Part shown: one piece after another, positions 42,467 through 51,286 of the stretch
How the letters are laid out: each line of letters starts with the position of its first letter
How positions within the stretch are numbered: position 1 is the first letter of the stretch
IMG/VR virus record: IMGVR_UViG_3300000553_000009
Span: 38,294 to 102,293 of that record
Reading direction: 5' to 3' (one strand)
Source: a virus
Length of the DNA: 64,000 nt
The notes under the pieces: model-generated
Database searches by the model: none
Told to the model about the DNA's origin: nothing
Seen by the model: only the letters and a program-made list of their open reading frames with translations
Program-made: the position numbers and the translations under genes

Positions 42467-42775
42467 TCATTGACCCCCCGGCGAGGTATATCGCCGCCTA
42501 TAAACTCTGAGTTTTTGATTTCCGGTTAAACACATAGAAGGCCCAGCAAATTGAATTACTCGACCTTCTTGTGCTCCACCATACAATGATCCTGAAATAA
42601 TAGCATTCAAAGCTAAAGAACCAGTATCAATCCAAGCGTCCACCCTCGAAAGAGTGGATTCGCTTAGATAGGTGGCATATGGATTGACTTCATCAATCGA
42701 ATCCATAAGTTTCTTGTACTTCGCAAAGCTTTCTACTTCTTTTTTTTCTTTAATTTCTTTAACTTTAGCTGCCAT
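42467..42775 (-). CDS. uvsX: UvsX N-terminal part with short N-intein (split uvsX, part 1)
   Basis: 102 residues. Residues 1-81 are the UvsX N-terminus (V-D-A-W-I-D-T-G-S-L-A-L-N-A-I-I-S-G-S-L-Y-G-G, E-G-R-V-I-Q-F-A-G-P-S-M), ending inside Walker A. Residues 82-102 (CLTGNQKLRVYRRRYTSPGGQ) are a 21-residue N-intein starting with the catalytic Cys. Joined to residue 175 of part 2, Walker A becomes G-P-S-M-C-G-K-T. Predicted spliced UvsX is 81+340 = 421 residues (T4: 391). The stop TGA is at 42467-42469. Confidence 0.92.
   Translation of the reverse strand: MAAKVKEIKEKKEVESFAKYKKLMDSIDEVNPYATYLSESTLSRVDAWIDTGSLALNAIISGSLYGGAQEGRVIQFAGPSMCLTGNQKLRVYRRRYTSPGGQ
42470..42532 (-). other. N-intein coding segment (21 residues)
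   Basis: Begins with TGT (Cys1 of the intein) at 42530-42532, immediately after Met81 of UvsX, and runs to the stop. C-L-T-G at the start is a typical intein block A. At 21 residues it is at the short end for natural N-inteins (canonical ones are about 90-125 residues), placing it among the atypical N-terminally split inteins. Confidence 0.85.
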
Positions 42776-42777
42776 AA

Positions 42778-43653
42778 TTAATTCCCTTCAATTTCCTTAG
42801 ACTGTTTACGTTTAATATTATTCTGTTTCATTTTCTCTTTAGATTCTAAGGAATGTTTCCTTCCAAGTCCCGCCTGTCTTAACTTTTCCTTATGTTCTTC
42901 GGAAAGTTTTCTCCCCGTTTTTGCAAAACTCATATTTTGTTTTGCTTTCTCCGATTTAGGTTTTCTCATTTTTTCTTTGGCTTCTTCGGAATGTGTTCTC
43001 CCAAGATTAACTTGTCTAAATTTTTCCTTGGTTTCCTCTGATTTAGGTTTTCTCATTTTTTGCTTCGCCTCTTCAGAATGTTTTTTCCCTAATCTGCTTA
43101 GACTCATTTTTTCTTTGGTTTCTTGAGAATGCTTTCTCCCCAATCCAGTAGATTTTCCTAATCTAACCCGACTCATTTTTTCTTTAGTTTCCTTAGAAGC
43201 AGTTTTTCCTAGTTTGGCTTGTCTATATTTTTGTTTTATTTCCTCTGATGGTATCTTCCCTCTATTAGAATCTCCTATTTTTCTTTTTGTTTCTTCGGAG
43301 ACGGGCATTCCAGTTCTATCAGTGGAAAACTTACATATATTATATCCTATATCTATATTAGTGGAATCAAACAATTCAATATAATGGGATTCTCTTTCTA
43401 ATAAGAAAGTATTATCTTTTAATTTATCAAAATTATCAATTATTTCCAAAATTTCGACGGAAAACGATTTCCATCTATGTTTAATCAAGGCATATTGAAG
43501 ATATGATAATCTTTTATTACCCTGTTTAACATTTCTATAATGATAGAGTCTTTTTCTAATATTAATTGATTTTCCAATATATATTTTTCCATTATTAATA
43601 CAAGTTAGTTTGTAGACCCCGGCGACATTTGGATATTCTGGATGAGTTCCCAT
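42778..43653 (-). CDS. GIY-YIG homing endonuclease with NUMOD3 repeats
   Basis: 291 residues. GIY-YIG core at 13-100 (G-V-Y-K-L-T-C, K-I-Y-I-G-K-S-I-N-I-R-K-R, terminal L-L-E-R-E), then about nine NUMOD3-type repeats of S-E-E-T/A-K-x-K-M and L-G-K. Directly upstream of the uvsX N-part (gap of 2 nt), probably using uvsX or its flank as target. TAAATA lies 5 nt before the ATG and overlaps the stop of the gene at 43662. Paralogue of the genes at 32159, 53518 and 60597. Confidence 0.9.
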   Translation of the reverse strand: MGTHPEYPNVAGVYKLTCINNGKIYIGKSINIRKRLYHYRNVKQGNKRLSYLQYALIKHRWKSFSVEILEIIDNFDKLKDNTFLLERESHYIELFDSTNIDIGYNICKFSTDRTGMPVSEETKRKIGDSNRGKIPSEEIKQKYRQAKLGKTASKETKEKMSRVRLGKSTGLGRKHSQETKEKMSLSRLGKKHSEEAKQKMRKPKSEETKEKFRQVNLGRTHSEEAKEKMRKPKSEKAKQNMSFAKTGRKLSEEHKEKLRQAGLGRKHSLESKEKMKQNNIKRKQSKEIEGN

Positions 43654-43658
43654 CCATA

Positions 43659-43664
43659 TATTTA
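43659..43664 (-). promoter_or_regulatory. Late promoter core of GIY-YIG gene
   Basis: TAAATA on the minus strand, 5 nt before ATG 43653, including the stop codon of the gene at 43662. Confidence 0.65.
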
Positions 43665-44018
43665 ATCAACCAGATCATTTATGGAAATAACTTTAGGATT
43701 CTTAGCCGCTGGTTGAGCCAATTCAGGAGGAGTATTAATTCTTCCATATTGAGCAATCATATCAGCATTTAGTTCCACATTTGAAATTACAATATTGGCC
43801 TTATTATAAACCCATGTATTGTTTTCTCTCTTCGCCTTATCAATAAGTTCAAAGAAAAACAAAGGGAAAGTTTGAATTCCCAATTGTCCATTATCTTGAA
43901 GTTGAACATAAAGGATTACTGGATTATATAGAGAAAGAGTTGTATCTGTCTCGTCTTCCAGAGTTCCAATAATAGTTCTTCCTACTTGGTCTGCTATTAC
44001 TACGTATATTGGTTGCAT
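43662..44018 (-). CDS. Small beta-rich protein, unknown
   Basis: 118 residues. N-terminal half (I-Y-V-V-I-A-D-Q-V-G-R-T-I-I-G-T-L-E-D-E-T-D-T-T-L with following strands) has the strand-turn pattern of Sm/LSm-like small barrels, which is tentative. C-terminal tail is Pro-rich and polar. Lies in the replication operon 5 nt after the next upstream gene. Confidence 0.62.
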   Translation of the reverse strand: MQPIYVVIADQVGRTIIGTLEDETDTTLSLYNPVILYVQLQDNGQLGIQTFPLFFFELIDKAKRENNTWVYNKANIVISNVELNADMIAQYGRINTPPELAQPAAKNPKVISINDLVD

Positions 44019-44023
44019 ATGTC

Positions 44024-44473
44024 TTAATTTATCACGATTTCTTTGTTTGTCAAGAGGTCTTGCTTCTCTTTTAAAATATTTGCAAAAGCTTTTCCGACAT
44101 TATTTTTCTTCTTTGCGAGAGCTTTGAAATGGTTCATTAAAGATTCAAAGGTTTGTAAAACCGTAGTCACTCTACACGGCAATGCAGTACTTAATATGTA
44201 GGGTCGATCCGATATAATAGCTTCGAACATATCAGTTATATCTTGTGTGGACCACTCTGGAACTTTTACTCTTATATCATCATATTCAAATTCAGACTGT
44301 TCAACATTTTTACTTGTCCCTACTAATATCTGAATCAGTTGTTGTCTAAGTTCCTCCATTTTTGGATTTTGAAACTTTAAGGAATCATTTCCATTCAATA
44401 GTTCAGTGAAATTTTGAAACACTGCGTTTTCTGCGGCATCTAAGCCCTTAACATAAGCATCATTTATAGTCAT
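44024..44473 (-). CDS. Protein following DNA polymerase, unknown
   Basis: 149 residues from ATG 44473 (MTINDAYVKGLDAAENA); the frame is open upstream but inside gp43. Helical, mixed charge, no recognised family. Its position in a replication operon that lacks a recognised gp62 makes a clamp-loader small subunit conceivable, but nothing in the sequence shows it. Confidence 0.62.
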   Translation of the reverse strand: MTINDAYVKGLDAAENAVFQNFTELLNGNDSLKFQNPKMEELRQQLIQILVGTSKNVEQSEFEYDDIRVKVPEWSTQDITDMFEAIISDRPYILSTALPCRVTTVLQTFESLMNHFKALAKKKNNVGKAFANILKEKQDLLTNKEIVIN

Positions 44474-44477
44474 AATT

Positions 44478-47057
44478 TTAATTAAAAAAGTCTTCCAATT
44501 CAACTCGAACATTTTCATTCGGCTTTCTAAGTTTCCAATTTACTGCTTCATAAAATCTTTCAATTGAAGAATAGAGAATTTTTAGGAACATTTTATCGTA
44601 ATCAATATCAAATTCTTTCTCAAACTCTTCAGGATATTTAGATTTGAACCCAATAATGTCAATACCGTACTTATTCGGGGTCTTCAAATATACAGATTTT
44701 ACTTTATCCCCTGATTTAAAGATATCGTATTTTGAAGTTAGCCCCAATTTATCTACTAATAAATCATGATAATATGCAGCTTTAACGTGAGATGGCATAC
44801 CTTTTACAGTATCAAATCCTTTACATTGTTTACAATATTTTTCGTAATTATTGATTCCACTATTTTTATAAATTGCATCCACCCCTAACCCTTGAAAAAT
44901 CTCATATGCTTCATTAAACATCTTATTTGTCGTTGCCAAGGATTTATTCATTATCATTGATTCAATAATACCCTTAACATAAGGTTTAATGGCTTTTGGC
45001 ATAGTACTTTTAACTACATCAACTCCTTTATACTTGAATTTATTAACAGGAGTTCCCTCATCGTCTAATATATGTAAAACATAATACTTTTTACCGAGAA
45101 ATATTCCAGAATCACAAATAGCTTCTCTCTTAAAGACAAATCTTGGATCGGTGGATAATAATGCTTTCTTGGCCCATGCATTACATCCATCATTAATATG
45201 CTTTTCAAGTTTATTACAGATATCGAAAAAAACCTGTGAAATATTTCCCAATTCGTCTTTTAAAAAAGTATTATATTTTTCCAATAACTTTAATGATATA
45301 TAAACGCTGTCCGTATCGTTATATATAATATGTGCCTCTGCTTTATCATATAAATCTGGATAATTTATATCTATAAAGCTTAAAAATAATTCATTACTCT
45401 TTTTAATAACTGCTTGTCCAGTTTCCGTTACGGAAGATCCAATATCATTATCACCCAATGGAGCATATTGACTGGCACAATATCCATAAGTTGAATTAAG
45501 AGTAATCTTATAGGCGTGTTGAACCGTGTCATATCGTTGAATATCTGCTTGTCTTTTAACTATCTCTTCTTTAGTTAAATTTGGCTTGTCTTGTTGTAAA
45601 GCTATTTTACGTTCAAACATCTTAGACTTCATATCCTTTCGTTTTGAATATAAAAAGTCCAAGAATTCTGGCATAATTCCTTTCTTTTTCTGAGAAAATA
45701 AAATATTTGATTTAGATAAACATGCTTTTTCAGATGTTAGAAACTCTACAAATGATTCTTTTGATAATTTAAATAATTTTCCAGACACATGATAGATATG
45801 ATATTCATCATCTACCTTTTCCAATCTTCCAATTTTTGTTTCTGGGGAAAGATTCAATGAAATCATAACACTTGGATATAGAGAATTGGCATCGAAACTA
45901 ACCACACTCTCACAAAATCCCAATTTGGGATCTGCTACATATCCCCCAACAATAGTCTCAGATGATTTTGGTCTGATAAAAGTAGGAATTTTTTCATTTC
46001 TATTTCTAGCTTGAATTGCCACTGCACCATTCACAACTGGAACAGTTTTGATAGCATTCTCCATATTACACAATCCTAGATGAGAAATGAATCTAACCAG
46101 ATTAATATATTTGAGTTTTTCATCAAGTTCCACCAGAAGTTCCACATCAATGTAATTATAATTAACAAAATTATTCCAATCATTTTGAGCCAATTCCGAC
46201 AACGACCCATCATAACTTAATTTATTTTTTCCCAATTCAATCTCCCCGACATAATCTAATTTATAAGATTCCAAGGGAACCAAGGCAAATTTTTTATACA
46301 TTACATAATAATCAAGACAAGAAATACCTTCAATCACATATTCCTTTGAGGGCATTCCAAATTTTCCTTCTTGGTTGATCTTTTCATAGATTCTGCCAAT
46401 TGGAGATAATTCATTTACCCACCCTTCTTCCAATACGTTATTGATTCTATTGATTAGGTAAGGAATATCGAATCCGGCTGAATTATAACCGCATAATACA
46501 TCAGGAAAATCAGAAGAAAAATGACCAATAAATTTTTTCAAAAGATCTTCTTCTGATTTACAATGATAATATTTGATATTAGGCTTATCTGAAATGTAAG
46601 GCTTCAATCCAAACTGGGTGTATATCTTGCTGACAGAATCGTATGCCGTAATCAAATTAATAACATTCTCTGCTAATTCCGGCTCGGGAAATTTTGCTCC
46701 CACCGCCCCAGGACATTCCAAGTCAAAAAACATTACTTTCAATGGATATTGAGCAAAATCGTCATCTCCACAACAATGATAATAATTATCAATTAAAAAT
46801 TGTTGATATGGAGGAAGATTTTCGAAGATTCTCTTAATTCCTGAATCTTTTACAAACTTACTTCGATCCCACTGCGTATTAAATTCTCGTATTTTTAATG
46901 AGGTTCCAAAAATAGAAGTTTCGGTTCCTTTTTTATCTTCTAAATAGATATAAGGATTATAGTCTAACTCTTGATGGGTTCTATTGCCAGAACTATCCCA
47001 CCCCCAAAGATGAATTGCTTTGTCTTTATTTGAATACACACAGTTTCTATAACTCAT
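44478..47057 (-). CDS. 43: DNA polymerase, family B, gp43-like
   Basis: 859 residues (T4: 898). Exonuclease: F-F-D-L-E-C-P near 110, C-G-Y-N-S-A-G-F-D-I-P, and N-Y-I-D-V-E-L. Polymerase motif A S-F-D-A-N-S-L-Y-P-S-V, motif B K-I-T-L-N-S-T-Y-G-Y, motif C Y-N-D-T-D-S-V-Y. All catalytic acidic residues are in place, so both activities should be present, and no intein interrupts it. A sigma70-like promoter (TTGATT, 16 nt, TAAACT) ends 6 nt before the ATG, consistent with early transcription. Confidence 0.95.
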   Translation of the reverse strand: MSYRNCVYSNKDKAIHLWGWDSSGNRTHQELDYNPYIYLEDKKGTETSIFGTSLKIREFNTQWDRSKFVKDSGIKRIFENLPPYQQFLIDNYYHCCGDDDFAQYPLKVMFFDLECPGAVGAKFPEPELAENVINLITAYDSVSKIYTQFGLKPYISDKPNIKYYHCKSEEDLLKKFIGHFSSDFPDVLCGYNSAGFDIPYLINRINNVLEEGWVNELSPIGRIYEKINQEGKFGMPSKEYVIEGISCLDYYVMYKKFALVPLESYKLDYVGEIELGKNKLSYDGSLSELAQNDWNNFVNYNYIDVELLVELDEKLKYINLVRFISHLGLCNMENAIKTVPVVNGAVAIQARNRNEKIPTFIRPKSSETIVGGYVADPKLGFCESVVSFDANSLYPSVMISLNLSPETKIGRLEKVDDEYHIYHVSGKLFKLSKESFVEFLTSEKACLSKSNILFSQKKKGIMPEFLDFLYSKRKDMKSKMFERKIALQQDKPNLTKEEIVKRQADIQRYDTVQHAYKITLNSTYGYCASQYAPLGDNDIGSSVTETGQAVIKKSNELFLSFIDINYPDLYDKAEAHIIYNDTDSVYISLKLLEKYNTFLKDELGNISQVFFDICNKLEKHINDGCNAWAKKALLSTDPRFVFKREAICDSGIFLGKKYYVLHILDDEGTPVNKFKYKGVDVVKSTMPKAIKPYVKGIIESMIMNKSLATTNKMFNEAYEIFQGLGVDAIYKNSGINNYEKYCKQCKGFDTVKGMPSHVKAAYYHDLLVDKLGLTSKYDIFKSGDKVKSVYLKTPNKYGIDIIGFKSKYPEEFEKEFDIDYDKMFLKILYSSIERFYEAVNWKLRKPNENVRVELEDFFN

Positions 47058-47063
47058 TGAGTG

Positions 47064-47091
47064 AGTTTAGCCGATTTTTCGAGAAAATCAA
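47064..47091 (-). promoter_or_regulatory. Sigma70-like promoter of DNA polymerase
   Basis: Minus strand: TTGATT (47086-47091), 16-nt spacer, TAAACT (47064-47069), 6 nt before ATG 47057. Confidence 0.5.
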
Positions 47092-47095
47092 GTCC

Positions 47096-48286
47096 TCAAT
47101 TCCACTTTTTCAGATATTTTCGCTCAGGGGAATTGAATGGAGTATCAATCGCCTCTAAAAAGCACCCAACATTATGAGGATGCTCAAGGAATCTGGTCGC
47201 TCCTACGTCTCTCAGAGCTTGTGGTAACTGATAATATTTGGTTCTATTTTTCCAATTGAGAATTTTATCCACTTTATGTTCAAGTTCTGCCGCGTCTTTA
47301 AACCTTAAAAAATCGGGAGCATTCTTATAAGTTTCCATATCTTGACACAGGCAAGGAATACCCAGTTGGGCAGCTTCAATAAATTTAATGTCAGACTTAC
47401 TTCTATTGAATGGGTTGTCCATCAAAGGGGCTAAAAATAATTGAGCATTTAAAGAAGATAAAAATGTAGGATATTCCATCAGATTTTTCCAAGGATGAAA
47501 CTCAATCTGTTTGGATAAAATGAAAGGATGAAGAGGAGGAGGAAATGCGCCAATAAAAACAAATTGATATTTGCCCACGTTATCAATAATGAACTTAAGA
47601 ACATGGCTAAAGTCGTCCTGTTGACCATTCTGGTTCTTCATATCAAAGTGAGCACCTGAACCCGCATAAACAATCCGGGGCTTCTTTTTATTCTTATCGT
47701 AAGCCTCAATAATTCTACGATAATTATATTGGTGACCTATCCACCAATAAGGCATGAAATTAGGAACAACTGTAATTTTTTGTTGTCCGGTTTTTTCCAT
47801 ATAAAGATTTTTCATATATTCACAGGTGACTGTAACATCATCTGCCATATTAATCATATCAACACAATTCTGACGAATCATATCACAATCAAATCCATGT
47901 TTTGAAGCATTATAATCGGGTATTTCTTCCTTAAAAACAACATCATCAACTTCATAAATCAATTTAAATCCGCATTCTGGTTGAATTGCCTTTAAAAATT
48001 CAAAAAATTGTTTTTGATGGGGGGCCGCTTGCCTTTGAAGAGTAATTGATTTGATTCCTGTATAGAATCCCTTATCTCCTACCATTTTAGTAAGATCAGC
48101 AACATCACCATATCCAGTCATTCTGATATGATTGGATAAAAATCCTCTTCTATAAAAAAAACACCCATCCATACCAGCAGCAAAGTTAATGTAGCGATTT
48201 CCTACCGGCTCTGGAGTAGAGACTACACTTGTTTTTGAAATATATGGGGATTTTGGAAAGGGGGGAGAAAATGGAGGTATCAACAT
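47096..48286 (-). CDS. Glycosyltransferase, GT-B (family 4/1-like)
   Basis: 396 residues. GT-B pattern: N-terminal Rossmann part with I-Y-E-V-D-D-V-V, centre T-V-V-P-N-F-M, then R-I-V-Y-A-G-S-G-A-H, V-F-I-G-A, F-H-P-W (donor-domain start), and a C-terminal K-F-I-E-A-A-Q-L-G-I-P-C-L segment matching the E-x7-E-like region of family 4. The acceptor is unknown; three glycosyltransferases are encoded in the window. Inserted between gp46/47 and gp43. Confidence 0.82.
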   Translation of the reverse strand: MLIPPFSPPFPKSPYISKTSVVSTPEPVGNRYINFAAGMDGCFFYRRGFLSNHIRMTGYGDVADLTKMVGDKGFYTGIKSITLQRQAAPHQKQFFEFLKAIQPECGFKLIYEVDDVVFKEEIPDYNASKHGFDCDMIRQNCVDMINMADDVTVTCEYMKNLYMEKTGQQKITVVPNFMPYWWIGHQYNYRRIIEAYDKNKKKPRIVYAGSGAHFDMKNQNGQQDDFSHVLKFIIDNVGKYQFVFIGAFPPPLHPFILSKQIEFHPWKNLMEYPTFLSSLNAQLFLAPLMDNPFNRSKSDIKFIEAAQLGIPCLCQDMETYKNAPDFLRFKDAAELEHKVDKILNWKNRTKYYQLPQALRDVGATRFLEHPHNVGCFLEAIDTPFNSPERKYLKKWN

Positions 48287-48294
48287 ATCTATAA

Positions 48295-49395
48295 TTACTC
48301 ATCCATAATATAAAAGTCAAGTAGATATCCAGAATTAATAACCGATTGTTTTTTGAGAAGATTTTTTTCTAATTCTTTTTCGTAAGTCCACTTAGATTTC
48401 ACTTCAATAATTCTATTATCTTTAGGAATAAAAATATCAGGATAATATACTTTAGTCTTACCGTTTAAAATATATCTAAAGGTCGGTACTTCATCTCTTC
48501 CTATTTTAATATCTTCTATAAGATATCCTTCGGATAATAATTTATATATTCCTCGCAATTCATATCCCTGATATATAATTTCTATACCATCAATAATAGA
48601 AGTTTTGAACCGTAATCCTGAGTCCTGATTTTTAGTAAAATATTTTTTAACTTGCATAGGATTACGAACACCATATTTTTCTTCAAATTTATCACTTTGC
48701 CAATCTCTATAATTTTCCCAACTTCCATAATTTTTAAATATGGAAGTTGCAGACATTTCTTTATTTTTACTAGTATTAGCCGCCTCTTTTTGACCTCTAA
48801 TATGTATTTTCTGTTCATCTAATATTCTAAAAATAACACAAGAATCATATTTTAATAATTTAGAAATATATTTTGCCCCATACCCTTCGGCGTATAAAGA
48901 GCAAATACGGTCAACTTCATCCTCAGAAACATTGCGCTGGACTTGCGTTTTTTGTTTTTCATATCGTCTTTCTATATTTCTAGCCTCTTTAGGAGTTCTA
49001 ATATGAATACCGTTTCTCTTAAGCCAGGTACTAATAGTCATACTCTGAACACCAAATAAATCACATATTTCTGATGTTCCGTATCCCTCATCTACGTATA
49101 ATTTTCTAATTTCCTCATCTTTTCCCAATAATTTGGGATGGGTGAACTTAAAATCTCCAAATTTAGAATTATTCTCAACCCTAAATTTTCCCATAGTGGA
49201 TCTAGCTTGATCCAAGGTTCTAGTATTTAACCTATTGGCTCTAAACCATTTAGTTATAGTATCACAGGAGCACTTATATCTGTCCGCAATATATAAAATG
49301 GGAGCACCCTGAACATAATATAGATCAATAATTTCCTTTTCTTTACCGATTAAATTTTTATGATTAAATAGTTTAACAATAGTAATAGCATCCAT
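48295..49395 (-). CDS. HTH + PD-(D/E)xK-like homing endonuclease
   Basis: 366 residues. Three helix-turn-helix units in residues 15-200 (each with Y-G/V-x-x-I, W-L-K-R-N and a terminal I-R-T/G), a linker, then a nuclease core at about 310-345: Y-Y-P-D-I-F-I-P and R-I-I-E-V-K-S-K-W. This is the layout of stand-alone phage homing nucleases. Its TAAATA core is 5 nt before the ATG. Sits between gp46 and the glycosyltransferase without disrupting either. Confidence 0.83.
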   Translation of the reverse strand: MDAITIVKLFNHKNLIGKEKEIIDLYYVQGAPILYIADRYKCSCDTITKWFRANRLNTRTLDQARSTMGKFRVENNSKFGDFKFTHPKLLGKDEEIRKLYVDEGYGTSEICDLFGVQSMTISTWLKRNGIHIRTPKEARNIERRYEKQKTQVQRNVSEDEVDRICSLYAEGYGAKYISKLLKYDSCVIFRILDEQKIHIRGQKEAANTSKNKEMSATSIFKNYGSWENYRDWQSDKFEEKYGVRNPMQVKKYFTKNQDSGLRFKTSIIDGIEIIYQGYELRGIYKLLSEGYLIEDIKIGRDEVPTFRYILNGKTKVYYPDIFIPKDNRIIEVKSKWTYEKELEKNLLKKQSVINSGYLLDFYIMDE

Positions 49396-49400
49396 ATTAT

Positions 49401-49406
49401 TATTTA
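49401..49406 (-). promoter_or_regulatory. Late promoter core of homing nuclease
   Basis: TAAATA on the minus strand, 5 nt before ATG 49395. Confidence 0.65.
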
Positions 49407-49425
49407 TGGTTACGCTTACTATTTT

Positions 49426-51243
49426 TCAAATAATTCTTCTAGTTATTCCATTTTCTTTCTCTAAATTAACAATCTCCCCATCAATATGCTTCAAAGTCTC
49501 TTTTCTATGAGAAATTGTATAACAAGACATACTATTAGCTTCAATTCTTTCCTTAATTACTTCAATTAGAAGATCAACTCCTCTTTCATCAAAAGCTGAA
49601 TCTAGAATCTCGTCTAAAAATTCGACATTAGAAGATATTCCTGAAATTTTTCTCTTAATATCCTTAAAGGCCCACGCGCACGCAATGTCAACCGTTCTTC
49701 TTTCCCCGCCCGAGAAGTTCCAATACGAGATATTTTTACCCTTCTCATTGGTAATCTGTTCCTCAAAATATTCATCGAACTTACATCTCATGGTCATTCC
49801 CAACTTCGTTATATATTTTTGAATGGACCTGTTGAGCATATCTAAAAGCCTCTTGATAATGAATGACTTAACTCCTTCTTCTCCAAGAATAAACTTACAA
49901 GTTTCGTAATCTTCCGTTTTTTGTTTAAAAGTCGAATAATTTAATTCCTCTTCTTCTTTTCTTTTTTCAGTTTCTTGGATATATTCTTCCATAGAAGTCA
50001 AATTATCTTCTACTAAACCAATATCTTGATCAATATCCGCCAATTGTCTCTTGAAATCCTTCAAACTTATTTCAAGGTCTATCAATTTTTTACAATTAAA
50101 TATGTTATTTTGTAATTCTGTATTGGTAAGAATCAATTTTGTGGAGATTTTTTCTCTACTATCACTCAAAGAATTCATATCAATCTCAATGAGACAGATT
50201 TTAGTATGAATCTCTCCCATTTCTTCTGTTAGAGTTCTTCGCAATTCTGATAAGTGGGCCACATGATCACCAGTTATCAATTGTAGGCATTCAGGACAAA
50301 CGACTCCACTACTAGGTCTTAAAGTATTATCTTGTTCTTTTTTCTTTAGAGAATATTCTGCTTTTCGAATAGATAAATCCGTGGATAAAGAAGAAAGTCT
50401 TTTATTTATTTTATCAATTGCACTACTAAGCTTTTCCTTTTCTTCTTCTAACGTAGTTCCATTATCAATTATTAATTCTTTTAAATTGATAAAATCTTCT
50501 TCCGTTTTTAAAATTTTATTATTTAAATCAGATTTTCGATTATTTAAAATCTCTGATCTTTCTTCTGATTGTTTTTTGTGAAGATCGTATTGCTTTCTTT
50601 GAGAAGTTATACTATTTTCAATTTCTTCCTTCTTGGCTACGGATATTGAAAGATCGGATTTATTATCCTTAATATTCTCCTTTAATTCTTTGAGCATCTT
50701 GCCAAATATCTCCAATGAGAAAATATCTTCAATAAATTTCCTTTTCTCCTCTGGTTTCTTCGCCATGAAAGGAATATTATCACTCAAAGATAAAATATCG
50801 CAACTTTTACAGATAGTAGGATTCGATCCAATCAATTCACAAATATATTTGTTAGTATTCGTAATAGAATCCTTTGAAATATCTTCATCAATATCTCCAA
50901 GCTTGATCAATTTAACTGTCGAGGGCTTTAAAGTTCTTTCAATTCTATATGAATTAGTGGAAGAATCTGTTTGAACCTTAAATGTTAGTTGAATTTTACC
51001 CTCTCCTCTTGTTATATTGTTGAGACAAAATTCTTTTTTAATGTCTCGAATAGTAGTCCCAAATAAAGCATAATAATATGCCTCAATAACACTGGACTTT
51101 CCTGATCCATTGGCTCGTTCGGGACTATCTATATTTTTACCCACTATAAGATTAAATCCATCCTGAAAATCAATGGAGATAGTTTCATTTCCAACACTAA
51201 GGAAATTTTGAGTAGTTAATTTTTCAAATGTGATTTTTTTCAT
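49426..51243 (-). CDS. 46: Recombination nuclease subunit gp46 (Rad50-like)
   Basis: 605 residues (T4: 560). Walker A A-N-G-S-G-K-S-S near 45, long heptad coiled-coil regions either side of a zinc hook C-P-E-C near residue 315, ABC signature F-S-G-G-E-R-R, and Walker B F-L-D-E-I-L. With gp47 it resects DNA ends for recombination-dependent replication and host DNA degradation. AAGGA about 6 nt before the ATG is a normal ribosome-binding site, unlike the leaderless-type starts elsewhere. Confidence 0.92.
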   Translation of the reverse strand: MKKITFEKLTTQNFLSVGNETISIDFQDGFNLIVGKNIDSPERANGSGKSSVIEAYYYALFGTTIRDIKKEFCLNNITRGEGKIQLTFKVQTDSSTNSYRIERTLKPSTVKLIKLGDIDEDISKDSITNTNKYICELIGSNPTICKSCDILSLSDNIPFMAKKPEEKRKFIEDIFSLEIFGKMLKELKENIKDNKSDLSISVAKKEEIENSITSQRKQYDLHKKQSEERSEILNNRKSDLNNKILKTEEDFINLKELIIDNGTTLEEEKEKLSSAIDKINKRLSSLSTDLSIRKAEYSLKKKEQDNTLRPSSGVVCPECLQLITGDHVAHLSELRRTLTEEMGEIHTKICLIEIDMNSLSDSREKISTKLILTNTELQNNIFNCKKLIDLEISLKDFKRQLADIDQDIGLVEDNLTSMEEYIQETEKRKEEEELNYSTFKQKTEDYETCKFILGEEGVKSFIIKRLLDMLNRSIQKYITKLGMTMRCKFDEYFEEQITNEKGKNISYWNFSGGERRTVDIACAWAFKDIKRKISGISSNVEFLDEILDSAFDERGVDLLIEVIKERIEANSMSCYTISHRKETLKHIDGEIVNLEKENGITRRII

Positions 51244-51286
51244 TAGTATCCTTGACTTACTTTTATATAATGTGCCTCTTCTTCAA

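Noticed and set aside
44478-47057. Search for a second split intein or intron in DNA polymerase, gp41 and gp46
   Set aside because: All catalytic motifs of these genes lie in uninterrupted frames of normal length.
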